A DNA stretch of 64,000 nucleotides from Gallaecimonas pentaromativorans (GCF_003751625.1 NZ_RJUL01000010.1:64528-128527), one strand, 5' to 3'; positions 47,072 to 54,585 are shown, counted from the first letter of the stretch. Numbers and translations are program-made. The notes: generated by a model not told the origin, from the letters alone.

Positions 47072-47271
47072 TACCCACCTCATTTCGCCCCTGGCGATCA
47101 GGCATATATAAAATTGCTTATTACAGCCCTGCTTTTTATGCCACCTGCAACAGCGCCTAGACTGTCTTTGCAGACGACCAGAGCTGTTTTGGTTCGCACC
47201 GCAAACACTCTGTACCATTACAACGCTGCTGGCCAGGAGCAAGGCCACATTACCCAGACAAGGATGCCATC

Positions 47272-47562
47272 ATGGGAAAACCCGCCGCTACCATTACCCA
47301 CATGCATGTTTGCCCCAAAACCACCGGTACCGTCCCTCACGTGGGCGGCCCTATCGTGGTGGGTTCACCCAATGTGTTGATTGGCTGCCTGCCTGCTGCC
47401 CGGGTAGGCGATATGTTGGTTTGCGTGGGGCCGCCGGATAAAGTCAAAAGCGGTTCTGGCACGGTGCTGATTAACGGTAAGAAGGCCGCGCGGATGGGCG
47501 ATAGCACCGATCACGGCGGCGTTATCGTGGTGGGTAACCCCACGGTATTGATTGGCGGCTAA
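47272..47562 (+). CDS. PAAR-domain protein (type VI secretion spike tip)
   Basis: 96 aa PAAR protein: repeated Gly-Pro/Val-Gly segments (HVGGPIVVGSPNVLIG, GDMLVCVGPPD, GSGTVLINGKKAARMGDSTDHGG and GNPTVLIGG) and the zinc-type His/Cys pattern of the beta-helix tip. PAAR proteins sharpen the VgrG spike and often carry effectors. This one is bare, ends just after the fold, and has no VgrG, Hcp or effector gene beside it. Preceded by an A-rich leader with AAGGATGCC. Confidence 0.9.
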   Translation: MGKPAATITHMHVCPKTTGTVPHVGGPIVVGSPNVLIGCLPAARVGDMLVCVGPPDKVKSGSGTVLINGKKAARMGDSTDHGGVIVVGNPTVLIGG

Positions 47563-47589
47563 GGCCGGAATATGACGCTCATCAATAAA

Positions 47590-47616
47590 GGGCCTGAAAA
47601 TATCTCAGGCCCCTTT
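47590..47616 (+). terminator. Terminator after the PAAR gene
   Basis: GGGCCTGA-AAATATC-TCAGGCCC hairpin 27 nt after the PAAR stop with a short T-run (TTT). The stem is good and the tail weak. Confidence 0.6.
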
Positions 47617-47769
47617 AGCCAGCATTGGAACTTGTCTTAATAAAAGTTAATGTTATGAAAAATGCCTAACCACATTAGGTATACCTCGAAGGCAGCAGCC
47701 TCCCAGTGCAGTGATTAGCACGTCCACGCCATGTAAGGCCTCTGCAGTATTTTGTGTTAAAGAGGCGTT

Positions 47770-48021
47770 ATGGCCACCTACCTTATTACCCTCGAACTCA
47801 CCAAAGGCATGGACTACATGCCACTACATAATACTTTGGTCAGCTGGCACGCCCAGAAACTCACTAGCACCACTTGGCTGCTCGAATCCGCTGTTGTAGA
47901 GCTCGCTCAGCCACTGCTGGATGAATTACGAAAATGGGTCAAGGATGGCGACCGAATACTGGTAAGCCAAAGTCAGTTGGTAGTGGGGTGGAATACCGTT
48001 GGCAGGCTGCCGGTGAACTAA
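47770..48021 (+). CDS. Small Cas2/SinR-like ferredoxin-fold protein
   Basis: 83 aa. ATYLITLELTKGMDYMPLHNTLVSW resembles the first strand and helix of the Cas2/SinR-like fold (TYLITYDLNKPGQDY type), then STTWLLESA for the second strand, a Leu-rich helix, and GDRILVSQSQLVVGWN for the last strands. In related stand-alone proteins the function is unknown. No cas1 or repeats are near. AGAGG lies 5 nt before the ATG. It sits between the PAAR gene and tRNA-Gly(CCC). Confidence 0.72.
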   Translation: MATYLITLELTKGMDYMPLHNTLVSWHAQKLTSTTWLLESAVVELAQPLLDELRKWVKDGDRILVSQSQLVVGWNTVGRLPVN

Positions 48022-48033
48022 GGCAGGGGAAGA

Positions 48034-48107
48034 TGGAGCGGGTGAAGGGAATCGAACCCTCGTATGCAGCTTGGGAAGCTGCCGTTCTACCATTGAACTA
48101 CACCCGC
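48034..48107 (-). tRNA. tRNA-Gly (anticodon CCC)
   Basis: Minus strand, 74 nt including CCA. Acceptor GCGGGTG pairs with CACCCGC; anticodon stem GCAGC/GCTGC with loop TTCCCAA (anticodon CCC); T-loop TTCGATT. Very close to E. coli glyU. Confidence 0.97.
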
Positions 48108-48222
48108 ATCGGAGCACGATTATAGGGGAATTCCTCCACAAGAAAAGCCCTTCACGTGCAACTGGTTAGAAGTCGCGCAGACCGTTAAACTGGTACGACT
48201 TGTTGGGAGAGAGGAAAAACCC

Positions 48223-49023
48223 ATGTCTTTTGATTTCACCGGGAAAGCAGTTTTTGTAATGGGCGGCACCAGCGGCATCAACTTAGGGATCGCCCAGGGC
48301 TTTGCCAAAGCAGGGGCCAGGGTCTGTGTGGCCAGCCGCAGCCAGGACAAGGTCGATGCAGCAGTGGCCGGCTTGGGTGATGGCGCTTTTGGTTACAGCG
48401 TAGATGTACGTGACAGTGATGCCGTAGCCGAGGTTTTTGCCGAGGCGGCAAGCGTGTTTGGCCAGCCCATTGATGTGTTGGTCAGTGGCGCGGCCGGTAA
48501 CTTCCCATCACCAGCCAAGGACTTGTCGGCCAACGGCTTTAAAGCGGTGGTGGATATCGACCTGCAAGGCACCTTCAATGTGATGAAAGGGGCTTACCCG
48601 CACCTGACCCGTCCCGGTTGCATCATCAATATCTCGGCGCCTCAGGCTTATGTGCCCATGGGTCTGCAAGCCCATGTGTGTGCCGCCAAAGCCGGGGTAG
48701 ACATGATCACCCGCACCCTGGCCATGGAATGGGGCCCCGAAGGGATTCGCGTTAATTCCCTGGTACCCGGCCCCATTGCTGGCACCGAAGGCATGGCACG
48801 TCTGGCGCCAACGCCACAGCTGTTGGCCATGGTGGAAGACTCGGTACCGCTAAAACGCAACGGCGTCCCGGAAGATTTGGCCAATGCCGCCCAATTCCTG
48901 GCCTCACCCATGGCCAGTTACATCAGTGGCGTGGTGTTGCCGGTCGACGGTGGCTGGTCTTTGGCTGGGGTCAGCTACGCCATGGACAATATTGCCAGGC
49001 AGTTGACCGGTAAGAAGTCGTAA
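48223..49023 (+). CDS. SDR-family oxidoreductase, 2,4-dienoyl-CoA reductase-like
   Basis: 266 aa. Rossmann motif MGGTSGINLGIA (residues 13-24), NAG-type SGAAGNF, and the active-site segment QAHVCAAKAGVDM, where the usual SDR Tyr is replaced by His and Lys is kept. The sequence MEWGPEGIRVNSLVPGPIAGTEGM matches the DECR/PDCR subgroup, which lacks the standard Tyr and reduces 2,4-dienoyl-CoA. Probable role in degradation of polyunsaturated fatty acids with NADPH. GGGAGAG precedes the ATG. Confidence 0.85.
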   Translation: MSFDFTGKAVFVMGGTSGINLGIAQGFAKAGARVCVASRSQDKVDAAVAGLGDGAFGYSVDVRDSDAVAEVFAEAASVFGQPIDVLVSGAAGNFPSPAKDLSANGFKAVVDIDLQGTFNVMKGAYPHLTRPGCIINISAPQAYVPMGLQAHVCAAKAGVDMITRTLAMEWGPEGIRVNSLVPGPIAGTEGMARLAPTPQLLAMVEDSVPLKRNGVPEDLANAAQFLASPMASYISGVVLPVDGGWSLAGVSYAMDNIARQLTGKKS

Positions 49024-49050
49024 AAAAGGCGCCGTGAGGCGCCTTTTTTA
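49022..49050 (+). terminator. Terminator between SDR gene and minus-strand neighbour
   Basis: AAAAAAGGCGCC-GTGA-GGCGCCTTTTTT, immediately after the SDR stop. It can work in both directions; on the minus strand it overlaps the end of the small membrane protein gene. Confidence 0.9.
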
Positions 49051-49308
49051 TGAGGCTTTGGACTGACTCTCCAGGGCGCTTATTTTTTGCGACAGCTGAT
49101 AGCCCTCGTCGGTGATGATGGCTTCAAGCACCCTAATACGCTCCTCCATCTGGGCAATCTTTGCCTCCAAAGCGCCACTGTTCTGGTTTGATTTGCCAGC
49201 TTGCAGCTCTTTTTCCTTGTGCTTGAGGTGCTTGTTGTACATGTCATACAAGGTGCCGAAACCAACGCTGACCAGAACGATCAGCACCACCATAGTCGAG
49301 CCATCCAT
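49048..49308 (-). CDS. PspB-like small membrane protein with coiled coil
   Basis: 86 aa. N-terminal transmembrane helix (MVVLIVLVSVGFGTLYDMY), then a basic stretch and a long coiled coil with MEERIRVLEAIITDEG, similar in layout to PspB of the phage-shock system. No PspA, PspC or PspF is nearby, so identity as a true PspB is not secured. AGGAGAC upstream of ATG 49308. It lies 15 nt from the lipoprotein gene on the same strand and may share its transcript. Confidence 0.75.
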   Translation of the reverse strand: MDGSTMVVLIVLVSVGFGTLYDMYNKHLKHKEKELQAGKSNQNSGALEAKIAQMEERIRVLEAIITDEGYQLSQKISALESQSKAS

Positions 49309-49323
49309 CAGCCTGTCTCCTTG

Positions 49324-49680
49324 TTAGAGTTTGTCCAGCGCCAGTTGCCCCCAACCGATCAGCTTGTCGTTGCTGAAGATCAGTGGCGTGCATTCGTCGC
49401 GGGTGGTCATACCGTCACCGTGCTTGCGCTGGGTGCGGTAAAACAATACGCGATGCCCGTCTGTGAGCTGGTCATCAAAGTCCGGTGTGCCCATTTTACT
49501 GGTGACATCGGCACGGCTCATGCCAGTAGAAAGCCCGGCGATGCCGTCACGGTTGTGCCGTTCTATTTTAGTGTGGTCGCTGCGATCGTGATCGGAATCG
49601 CCGTCGGCGATCACCACACAAGCAGACAAAGGCAGTAGGAAAACGGTCATTAACGCAAGACGGGCAACAGACTTTTTCAT
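49324..49680 (-). CDS. DUF3192-family lipoprotein
   Basis: 118 aa. Lipobox LSAC (lipidated Cys21), then HDRSDHTKIERHNRDGIAGLSTGMSRADVTSKMGTPDF, the SmpA/OmlA-like motif of DUF3192, and a C-terminal beta part ending with LIGWGQLALDKL. Likely an outer-membrane lipoprotein of the BamE-like fold, function unknown. Start 49680 with GGAGCG upstream. Confidence 0.85.
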   Translation of the reverse strand: MKKSVARLALMTVFLLPLSACVVIADGDSDHDRSDHTKIERHNRDGIAGLSTGMSRADVTSKMGTPDFDDQLTDGHRVLFYRTQRKHGDGMTTRDECTPLIFSNDKLIGWGQLALDKL

Positions 49681-49832
49681 TGTTATTTCGCTCCTGAAAT
49701 ATGGCTTTCCCTGGTTAAGGCAAGGGGCATGCCAATGTTTCAAGTAACTGTATTTATTAGATAAATATGTTATCAGACACCTTGGTGCTCGGCATTTTCA
49801 CCACCTTGTGGCGAAATCGACCACTCAGCAGT

Positions 49833-49843
49833 TTATCCGATAA
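49833..49843. promoter_or_regulatory. Candidate OhrR operator before ohrR
   Basis: TTATC-C-GATAA, an imperfectly spaced version of the palindrome before ohr (50504-50515), in the AT-rich leader of ohrR. Suggests autoregulation. Confidence 0.4.
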
Positions 49844-49927
49844 TCGCTATTGTGAATAACAACAGGACCGATTGTCCCCAACTGCGATAGACTGCCAGCC
49901 TTACCGATTTCATCCGAGGTACGAGTG

Positions 49928-50374
49928 ATGGATAAGCAGATCCGCGACAATCTTAAGCTGGACAATCAGCTTTGCTTCGCCCTGTACTCAGCGTCCCTGG
50001 CGATGAACAAGATATACAAACCGCTACTACAAGGGCTGGACCTTACCTACCCGCAATACCTCATCATGCTGGTGCTGTGGGAAGAAGACGGCATTACTGC
50101 CACCACCCTGGGTAAAAAACTGATGCAGGATCTGGGCGCCCTTAGCCCCGTTATCAAACGCCTGGAAGTGCAGGGGCTGGTGGAACGCCGTCGCAGCCAG
50201 GAGGACGAGCGGAAAATCGAGCTGCACCTCACCGCCGCCGGTAAAGCCATGCAACAGCAGGCAGGCTCACTGCCCGAGCAAATTCTATGCGCATCAGAGC
50301 TCAACATTGACGACCTTAAAACCCTCAAGGCCCGGCTCGATGAACTGCGTGACTCTTTGCAAAAGCAGCTTTGA
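49928..50374 (+). CDS. ohrR: Organic hydroperoxide sensor OhrR (MarR family)
   Basis: 148 aa MarR-family winged helix. The redox-sensing Cys16 lies in LKLDNQLCFALYSAS, the OhrR signature, and the wing region has RRRSQEDERKIELHLT. Oxidation of Cys16 by organic peroxides releases repression. Directly upstream of ohr on the same strand. ATG 49928 is preferred over the GTG at 49925 because GAGGT lies 7 nt before. Confidence 0.93.
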   Translation: MDKQIRDNLKLDNQLCFALYSASLAMNKIYKPLLQGLDLTYPQYLIMLVLWEEDGITATTLGKKLMQDLGALSPVIKRLEVQGLVERRRSQEDERKIELHLTAAGKAMQQQAGSLPEQILCASELNIDDLKTLKARLDELRDSLQKQL

Positions 50375-50402
50375 CCGTATTACCGCCTTGGTTACGACAA
50401 AG

Positions 50403-50424
50403 AGCCCTCTTAAGGGCTTTTTTT
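50403..50424 (+). terminator. Terminator of ohrR
   Basis: AGCCCT-CTTA-AGGGCTTTTTTT hairpin with T-run 29 nt after ohrR, so ohr is transcribed from its own promoter. Confidence 0.9.
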
Positions 50425-50503
50425 GTGCCGGTTTGCTATCTGTTCATGGCTAAGAGAAAGAATCGTTAGAGGCAATCGGGTTATTTGATTATCGCAATTA
50501 TCA

Positions 50504-50515
50504 TTATCGCGATAA
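50504..50515. promoter_or_regulatory. Candidate OhrR operator before ohr
   Basis: TTATCGCGATAA is a perfect palindrome; an ATTATCGC half-site repeats it just upstream. It lies 50 nt before the ohr ATG in an AT-rich stretch. The OhrR link is inferred from proximity. Confidence 0.5.
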
Positions 50516-50565
50516 TATAATTCCAGTAGCAAAAAACAACCTTACTCAACCGCGAGGAACACATC

Positions 50566-50985
50566 ATGCAAGTACTGTACAAAGCAATCGCAACTTCTAC
50601 CGGTGGCCGCGATGGTCGTTCCAAGTCTTCCGACGGCGTTCTGGAAGTGAAACTGAGTACCCCCAAATCCCTGGGCGGCGCCGGTGGCGACGGCACCAAT
50701 CCCGAGCAACTCTTTGCAGCCGGTTACTCCGCCTGTTTTATCGGTGCCATCAAGTTTGTTGGCGGCCAAGAAAAAATCGCCATCCCGGCTGACACCAATA
50801 TCCGCGCCGAAGTGGGTATCGGCCAGATCCCCGGTGGTTTCGGTCTGGATATCGACCTGTTTGTGACCCTGCCGGGTCTGGACCAGGCCAAGGCTGAGGA
50901 AATTGTGGCCAAGGCCCACCAGGTCTGCCCCTACTCCAACGCCACCCGTGGCAACGTGGATGTACGCCTGCACGTCGCCGTGTAA
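50566..50985 (+). CDS. ohr: Organic hydroperoxide resistance protein
   Basis: 139 aa OsmC/Ohr-family thiol peroxidase. The two active Cys are Cys57 in AGYSACFIGA and Cys121 in HQVCPYSNATRGN, both in conserved context. It reduces organic hydroperoxides in the cytosol using lipoylated proteins or thiols. Regulated with ohrR next door. AGGAACACATC precedes the ATG. Confidence 0.96.
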   Translation: MQVLYKAIATSTGGRDGRSKSSDGVLEVKLSTPKSLGGAGGDGTNPEQLFAAGYSACFIGAIKFVGGQEKIAIPADTNIRAEVGIGQIPGGFGLDIDLFVTLPGLDQAKAEEIVAKAHQVCPYSNATRGNVDVRLHVAV

Positions 50986-51000
50986 CACGCTCCGCATTGA

Positions 51001-51033
51001 AAACCCCGCCAACTGGCGGGGTTTTCGTTTTTT
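51001..51033 (+). terminator. Terminator of ohr
   Basis: AAACCCCGCC-AACT-GGCGGGGTTTTCGTTTTTT just after the ohr stop; strong GC stem with a split T-run. Confidence 0.9.
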
Positions 51034-51122
51034 AGAGCCTGATAACCGCTTTTGCCTGTTAAATGCCTCCGCCTTTCGTAAAATGGCCGGCGATTGATAA
51101 ATAACAAGCACAAAGAGGCTTT

Positions 51123-51923
51123 ATGAAACTGCGTGTCCTGGCCCTGCTGCCCTTGCTGGCAAGCACTGCCGTTTTTGCTAAAACCGCCCCGGCTCCTGTT
51201 GACCTTGCCGTACAAAACACCCAGGCGGTGCTGTGGATGCAACGCTCCGGCGAATACCGGGCCCTTTGCTACCAGGCCTTCAACATGGCAAAGCTCGCCT
51301 TCGACAAGGCCCGCGCCGCCAACAAAGGCAAACTGGCGGTGATGGTGGACCTGGACGAAACCATGCTGGACAACAGCCCCTACGCCGGCTGGCAAATCAA
51401 GCACCAGCAGGGCTACAACCAAACCACTTGGGACCAATGGGTCAACAGCATTCAAACCGCCGCCCTACCCGGCGCTGTGGACTTTGCCAACTATGTGGAC
51501 AGTCACGGCGGCACCATGTTCTACGTGTCCAACCGCTCCGACCGTACCTTTGATGCCACCGCAGCCAACCTCAAGAAAGACGGCTTTCCCAAGGTCACCA
51601 AAACCACTCTGCGCCTGAAAACCACCACTTCCGACAAGGCGCCGCGCCTGGAGGCCATCCAGAGCGAAGGCTACCAAGTGGTATTGATGATGGGGGACAA
51701 CCTCAACGATTTTCCTGACCTTGGCACCTACCATCAGCTAAACGCCGAACGTAACGACGCGGTAGACACCAACCAGGCCGCCTTTGGCAGCCAGTTCATC
51801 CTGCTGCCCAATCCTTCTTACGGCGACTGGGAGCCGGGCCTTGGCAAGGATTACTACCAGCTTGACGATGCCGGCAAAGCCAAGCTACGCAGCGACAGCC
51901 TCAAAGCCTGGGACGGCAAATAA
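51123..51923 (+). CDS. HAD-superfamily class C (e(P4)-like) acid phosphatase
   Basis: 266 aa. Signal peptide cleaved near residue 19 (VFA), no lipobox, so periplasmic. HAD motif I VDLDET (Asp76, Asp78) with LDNSPYAGW following, motif II in FYVSNRSD, and motif IV in MMGDNLNDF near residue 197. This is the e(P4)/class C acid-phosphatase family that dephosphorylates nucleotides and NMN for uptake. AAGAGG precedes the ATG. Confidence 0.93.
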   Translation: MKLRVLALLPLLASTAVFAKTAPAPVDLAVQNTQAVLWMQRSGEYRALCYQAFNMAKLAFDKARAANKGKLAVMVDLDETMLDNSPYAGWQIKHQQGYNQTTWDQWVNSIQTAALPGAVDFANYVDSHGGTMFYVSNRSDRTFDATAANLKKDGFPKVTKTTLRLKTTTSDKAPRLEAIQSEGYQVVLMMGDNLNDFPDLGTYHQLNAERNDAVDTNQAAFGSQFILLPNPSYGDWEPGLGKDYYQLDDAGKAKLRSDSLKAWDGK

Positions 51924-51951
51924 GCCGCCGTTGAGCTGCGCTTTCACCGAC

Positions 51952-51980
51952 AAAAAAGCCCGCCAACCGGCGGGCTTTTT
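51952..51980. terminator. Bidirectional terminator between phosphatase and PLP-enzyme genes
   Basis: AAAAAAGCCCGCC-AACC-GGCGGGCTTTTT in the convergent gap, symmetric A/T-runs. Confidence 0.9.
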
Positions 51981-53137
51981 CAGGCCAGGGCCTGTGCAAG
52001 GTCGGCAATCAAGTCCTCGGCGTCTTCCACGCCGATACTGAGCCGCACTAAATTGTCACTGACCCCGGCCGCTTGTCTGGCCTCGGCACTCATGGCGGCA
52101 TGGGTGGTGCTGGCCGGGTGGCAGGCCAGGCTTTCGAGATCCCCCAGGCTCACCGCCTGGGTAAAGAGCGCCAGCTTGTCCAAAAACGCGGCGCAGCGGG
52201 CAAAGCCGCCTTCAAGCTCGATGCTGACCATACCGCCAAAGCCGCGGCTCACCTCTTTTAGCGCCTGGTGCCCGGGGTGCTGGGCAAGGCCCGGGTACAC
52301 CACCTTTTTAACGCCGGAGTGGCTGCTGAGAAACTCGGCCACTTGGCTGGCGTTTTCCAGATGGGCAGCCATACGCAGTGGCAGGGTTTTAAGGCCCCTT
52401 TGCAGCAAGTAAGCCTCTTGCGGGCCGATAGGCGAGCCGATGTGTTTTAAGGCCACGGTACGCACCTTGGCCATCAGCTCATGGGAGCCTGCCACCACAC
52501 CGGCGATAATATCGCCGTGGCCACCCAAATATTTGGTGCCGCTGTGCATCACCAAATCCACACCCAGCGCCAAAGGCTGCATCAGGTAAGGGGTCAAAAA
52601 AGTGTTGTCGCACACCGTAATGGCGCCCACTTTTCGGGCCGCCGCCACTACTTTACGGGGGTCTATCACCTTGAGGTTGGGGTTGGTGACAGTTTCAAAC
52701 AGCACCAGCCGGGTATTGGGGCTGATGTTGTCCAGCAGTTCCTGGTCAGAACCGTAACGGGTAACGGTAATACCGGCCCGCACCAGGGTCTGCTTTAAAA
52801 AAGCGTCGGTACCGCCGTAAAGCGGGTCGACAAAGGCCACCTCTTGGCCGCTATCCACCAGGGCATACATGATGGCCGATACCGCGGCCATGCCCGAGGC
52901 CACAACCAGTGCCTCGTCAGCTCCTTCCAGGGCTGCCAGCTTTTGCTCCAGCGGCGTCACCGTGGGGTTACCAAAACGGCTGTAGATAAAGCCGGGGTTC
53001 TGGCCGCTAAAACGGGCCCGCCCTTCCTCGGCGGTAAAGTAGCTGAAGGTGCTGCTTTGGTAGACAGGAGTGGTCAGGGCGCCGGTCTGGGGATCCAACG
53101 CCTGCCCGGCATGCACACTCAGGGTTTTGAACTTCAT
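51980..53137 (-). CDS. Cys/Met-metabolism PLP-dependent lyase (transsulfuration family)
   Basis: 385 aa. Fold-type I PLP enzyme of the cystathionine gamma-lyase/methionine gamma-lyase class: VYQSSTFSY, YSRFGNPT, the PLP stacking Tyr in DPLYGGT, and the Schiff-base Lys202 in SGTKYLGGHGD. The Cys that marks methionine gamma-lyases after YG is Gly109 here, so a cystathionine lyase/synthase or related activity is as likely. GGAG lies six bases before the ATG at 53137. It is 15 nt downstream of the oxygenase gene and probably co-transcribed with it. Confidence 0.88.
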   Translation of the reverse strand: MKFKTLSVHAGQALDPQTGALTTPVYQSSTFSYFTAEEGRARFSGQNPGFIYSRFGNPTVTPLEQKLAALEGADEALVVASGMAAVSAIMYALVDSGQEVAFVDPLYGGTDAFLKQTLVRAGITVTRYGSDQELLDNISPNTRLVLFETVTNPNLKVIDPRKVVAAARKVGAITVCDNTFLTPYLMQPLALGVDLVMHSGTKYLGGHGDIIAGVVAGSHELMAKVRTVALKHIGSPIGPQEAYLLQRGLKTLPLRMAAHLENASQVAEFLSSHSGVKKVVYPGLAQHPGHQALKEVSRGFGGMVSIELEGGFARCAAFLDKLALFTQAVSLGDLESLACHPASTTHAAMSAEARQAAGVSDNLVRLSIGVEDAEDLIADLAQALA

Positions 53138-53152
53138 CAACATCTCCAAATA

Positions 53153-54166
53153 TCAGGCTGACGCACGTATCAAGTCGCCATAGTGGCGCGCCGCCACGTC
53201 GGTGTGGGAACGAAGCCGTCCTTTGAGGACGTTCTCCCCCACCTCGAAAAACAAGGGGTTGGCCGGGTCGCTCTGGGGGCCTTTGGCCTCACCGGCCAAG
53301 TGCGGCGGCAGTGAGAGCAGCGGTACCCGCGAATCGAGCCTGGCCGCCATGAAAAAGGCGCAAGACAACCGCTCCACACCTTCGGGCGGGCTCACCACCC
53401 GGTGCAAGGTGGCCCGCAGATAACCGTTGGAGGCAAGCTCCAGTAGCTCACCGATATTGACCACAAAGGCCCCTTCGATGGGCTCGGCGCTTATCCAGCC
53501 CTTATCGGTCTCAACCTCAAGGCCAGACTGGCCATCCTGCATCACCAGGGTGAGGTAGCCCGGGTCTTTGTGGGCACCAACCCCCTGGCTGGACGCCCCT
53601 GTTGCCCGGCCCGGGTAGCGAATGAGCTTCATGTGCTGATAGGGGCCAGCGGCCACGTTTTCGGCAAAAATAGCCGGGTCTTGCTCCAGCGCCTCGGCAA
53701 AGGCGTCCAACAGGCGCACCGTGATATCGCTCAGCCGCTGCTGCCAGTCCAGCAGCGCCGCTTTCATGCCCGGCAACGCCGCCGGCCACTGGTTAGGGCC
53801 ATAAAGTCGTTGCCAGGGTTCGTTAATTAAAGACGGAGCCAATGCCGGCTGCTCGTTCATGATATCAAACTGCTCGCGCATGTCCGGTTTGCCCCGGGTA
53901 ATTTCACCCTGCATTTTTGTATAGCCACGAAAATGCGGTGAATTGGCCATCTGTACTTCCATCTTTTCTTTTTCGGTTAACCCAAAAAAGCGGCGGGCCA
54001 AATCCAGTATGCCTTTTTGCTCAGCGGCGGAAAGCCCGTGGCCAACCAGATAAAAGAAGCCATAGTCGCGAGCCGCGCTGCGCAAGGCCTTAAGGAAGTT
54101 TACCCGTTCAGATGCAGCGCCGTCGAGCAGGCTCAAGTCCAGCACAGGTAATGTCGGCTTTTTCAT
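53153..54166 (-). CDS. Isopenicillin-N-synthase-like 2OG-Fe(II) oxygenase
   Basis: 337 aa. DIOX_N region with RDYGFFYLVGHGL (about 33-45), then the double-stranded beta-helix core. The Fe ligands are His199, Asp201 (AHKDPGY) and His255 (TLHRVV), and the RxS motif (Arg266, Ser268) binds the 2-oxoglutarate carboxylate. The substrate is unknown. In an operon with a transsulfuration-type PLP enzyme, so a sulfur-containing amino acid or derivative is a reasonable guess. GGAGGC precedes the ATG at 54166. Confidence 0.9.
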   Translation of the reverse strand: MKKPTLPVLDLSLLDGAASERVNFLKALRSAARDYGFFYLVGHGLSAAEQKGILDLARRFFGLTEKEKMEVQMANSPHFRGYTKMQGEITRGKPDMREQFDIMNEQPALAPSLINEPWQRLYGPNQWPAALPGMKAALLDWQQRLSDITVRLLDAFAEALEQDPAIFAENVAAGPYQHMKLIRYPGRATGASSQGVGAHKDPGYLTLVMQDGQSGLEVETDKGWISAEPIEGAFVVNIGELLELASNGYLRATLHRVVSPPEGVERLSCAFFMAARLDSRVPLLSLPPHLAGEAKGPQSDPANPLFFEVGENVLKGRLRSHTDVAARHYGDLIRASA

Positions 54167-54490
54167 TATCGCCTCCACAAAATAGGGGATAGCCCGAGAG
54201 GAATACCAATGGCAGCCATCCTAGATCTTTTAATTAAAGAACAATAAATAGCCTTTTCTTCTGAGTTAGAGAGAAAAAAGATATGAGGAAGTAAGGAAGC
54301 CTTTCCTTTTAAATGGATAGACGTCTAAAAACAAAATGCCGTTTTAATGACTGCGTTAAAAAAGGTATGAACTGGCTCTTACTAAGACCTCTGCAACTCA
54401 AGGCCCGTGTTGGCAATTGCGCGGTCAGGCTTGCCTTTCTTGTTGTCAGGGCCAAGCACCATGCCACTCTCCACTTAGGTCGAATAGACA

Positions 54491-54513
54491 GGCAGCCCCA
54501 AGGCTGCCTTTTT
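54491..54513 (+). terminator. Orphan terminator upstream of the chemoreceptor gene
   Basis: GGCAGCC-CCAA-GGCTGCC followed by TTTTTT, on the plus strand. No plus-strand gene ends upstream; the gene-free stretch 54167-54490 precedes it. Either it ends a small RNA or it is a leader attenuator for the chemoreceptor. I see no open frame of quality in this gap. Confidence 0.8.
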
Positions 54514-54585
54514 TGTCTAATGTCTACAGCAATGGCCAATAAGGCCGATGCAGGACAAAACAATAAGAAATCCAAGGAGAAGGTT

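Noticed and set aside
47770-48021. Part of a CRISPR-Cas system
   Set aside because: No repeats, cas1 or effector genes anywhere in the window; only a fold resemblance.
54313-54585. N-terminal extension of the chemoreceptor by 91 codons
   Set aside because: Runs through a terminator hairpin and contains no signal or domain; the start at 54586 has AAGGAG and begins with the membrane helix.
54167-54585. SAM-type riboswitch controlling the sulfur-amino-acid operon
   Set aside because: The leader of the oxygenase gene lacks the SAM-I core and pseudoknot elements I looked for.
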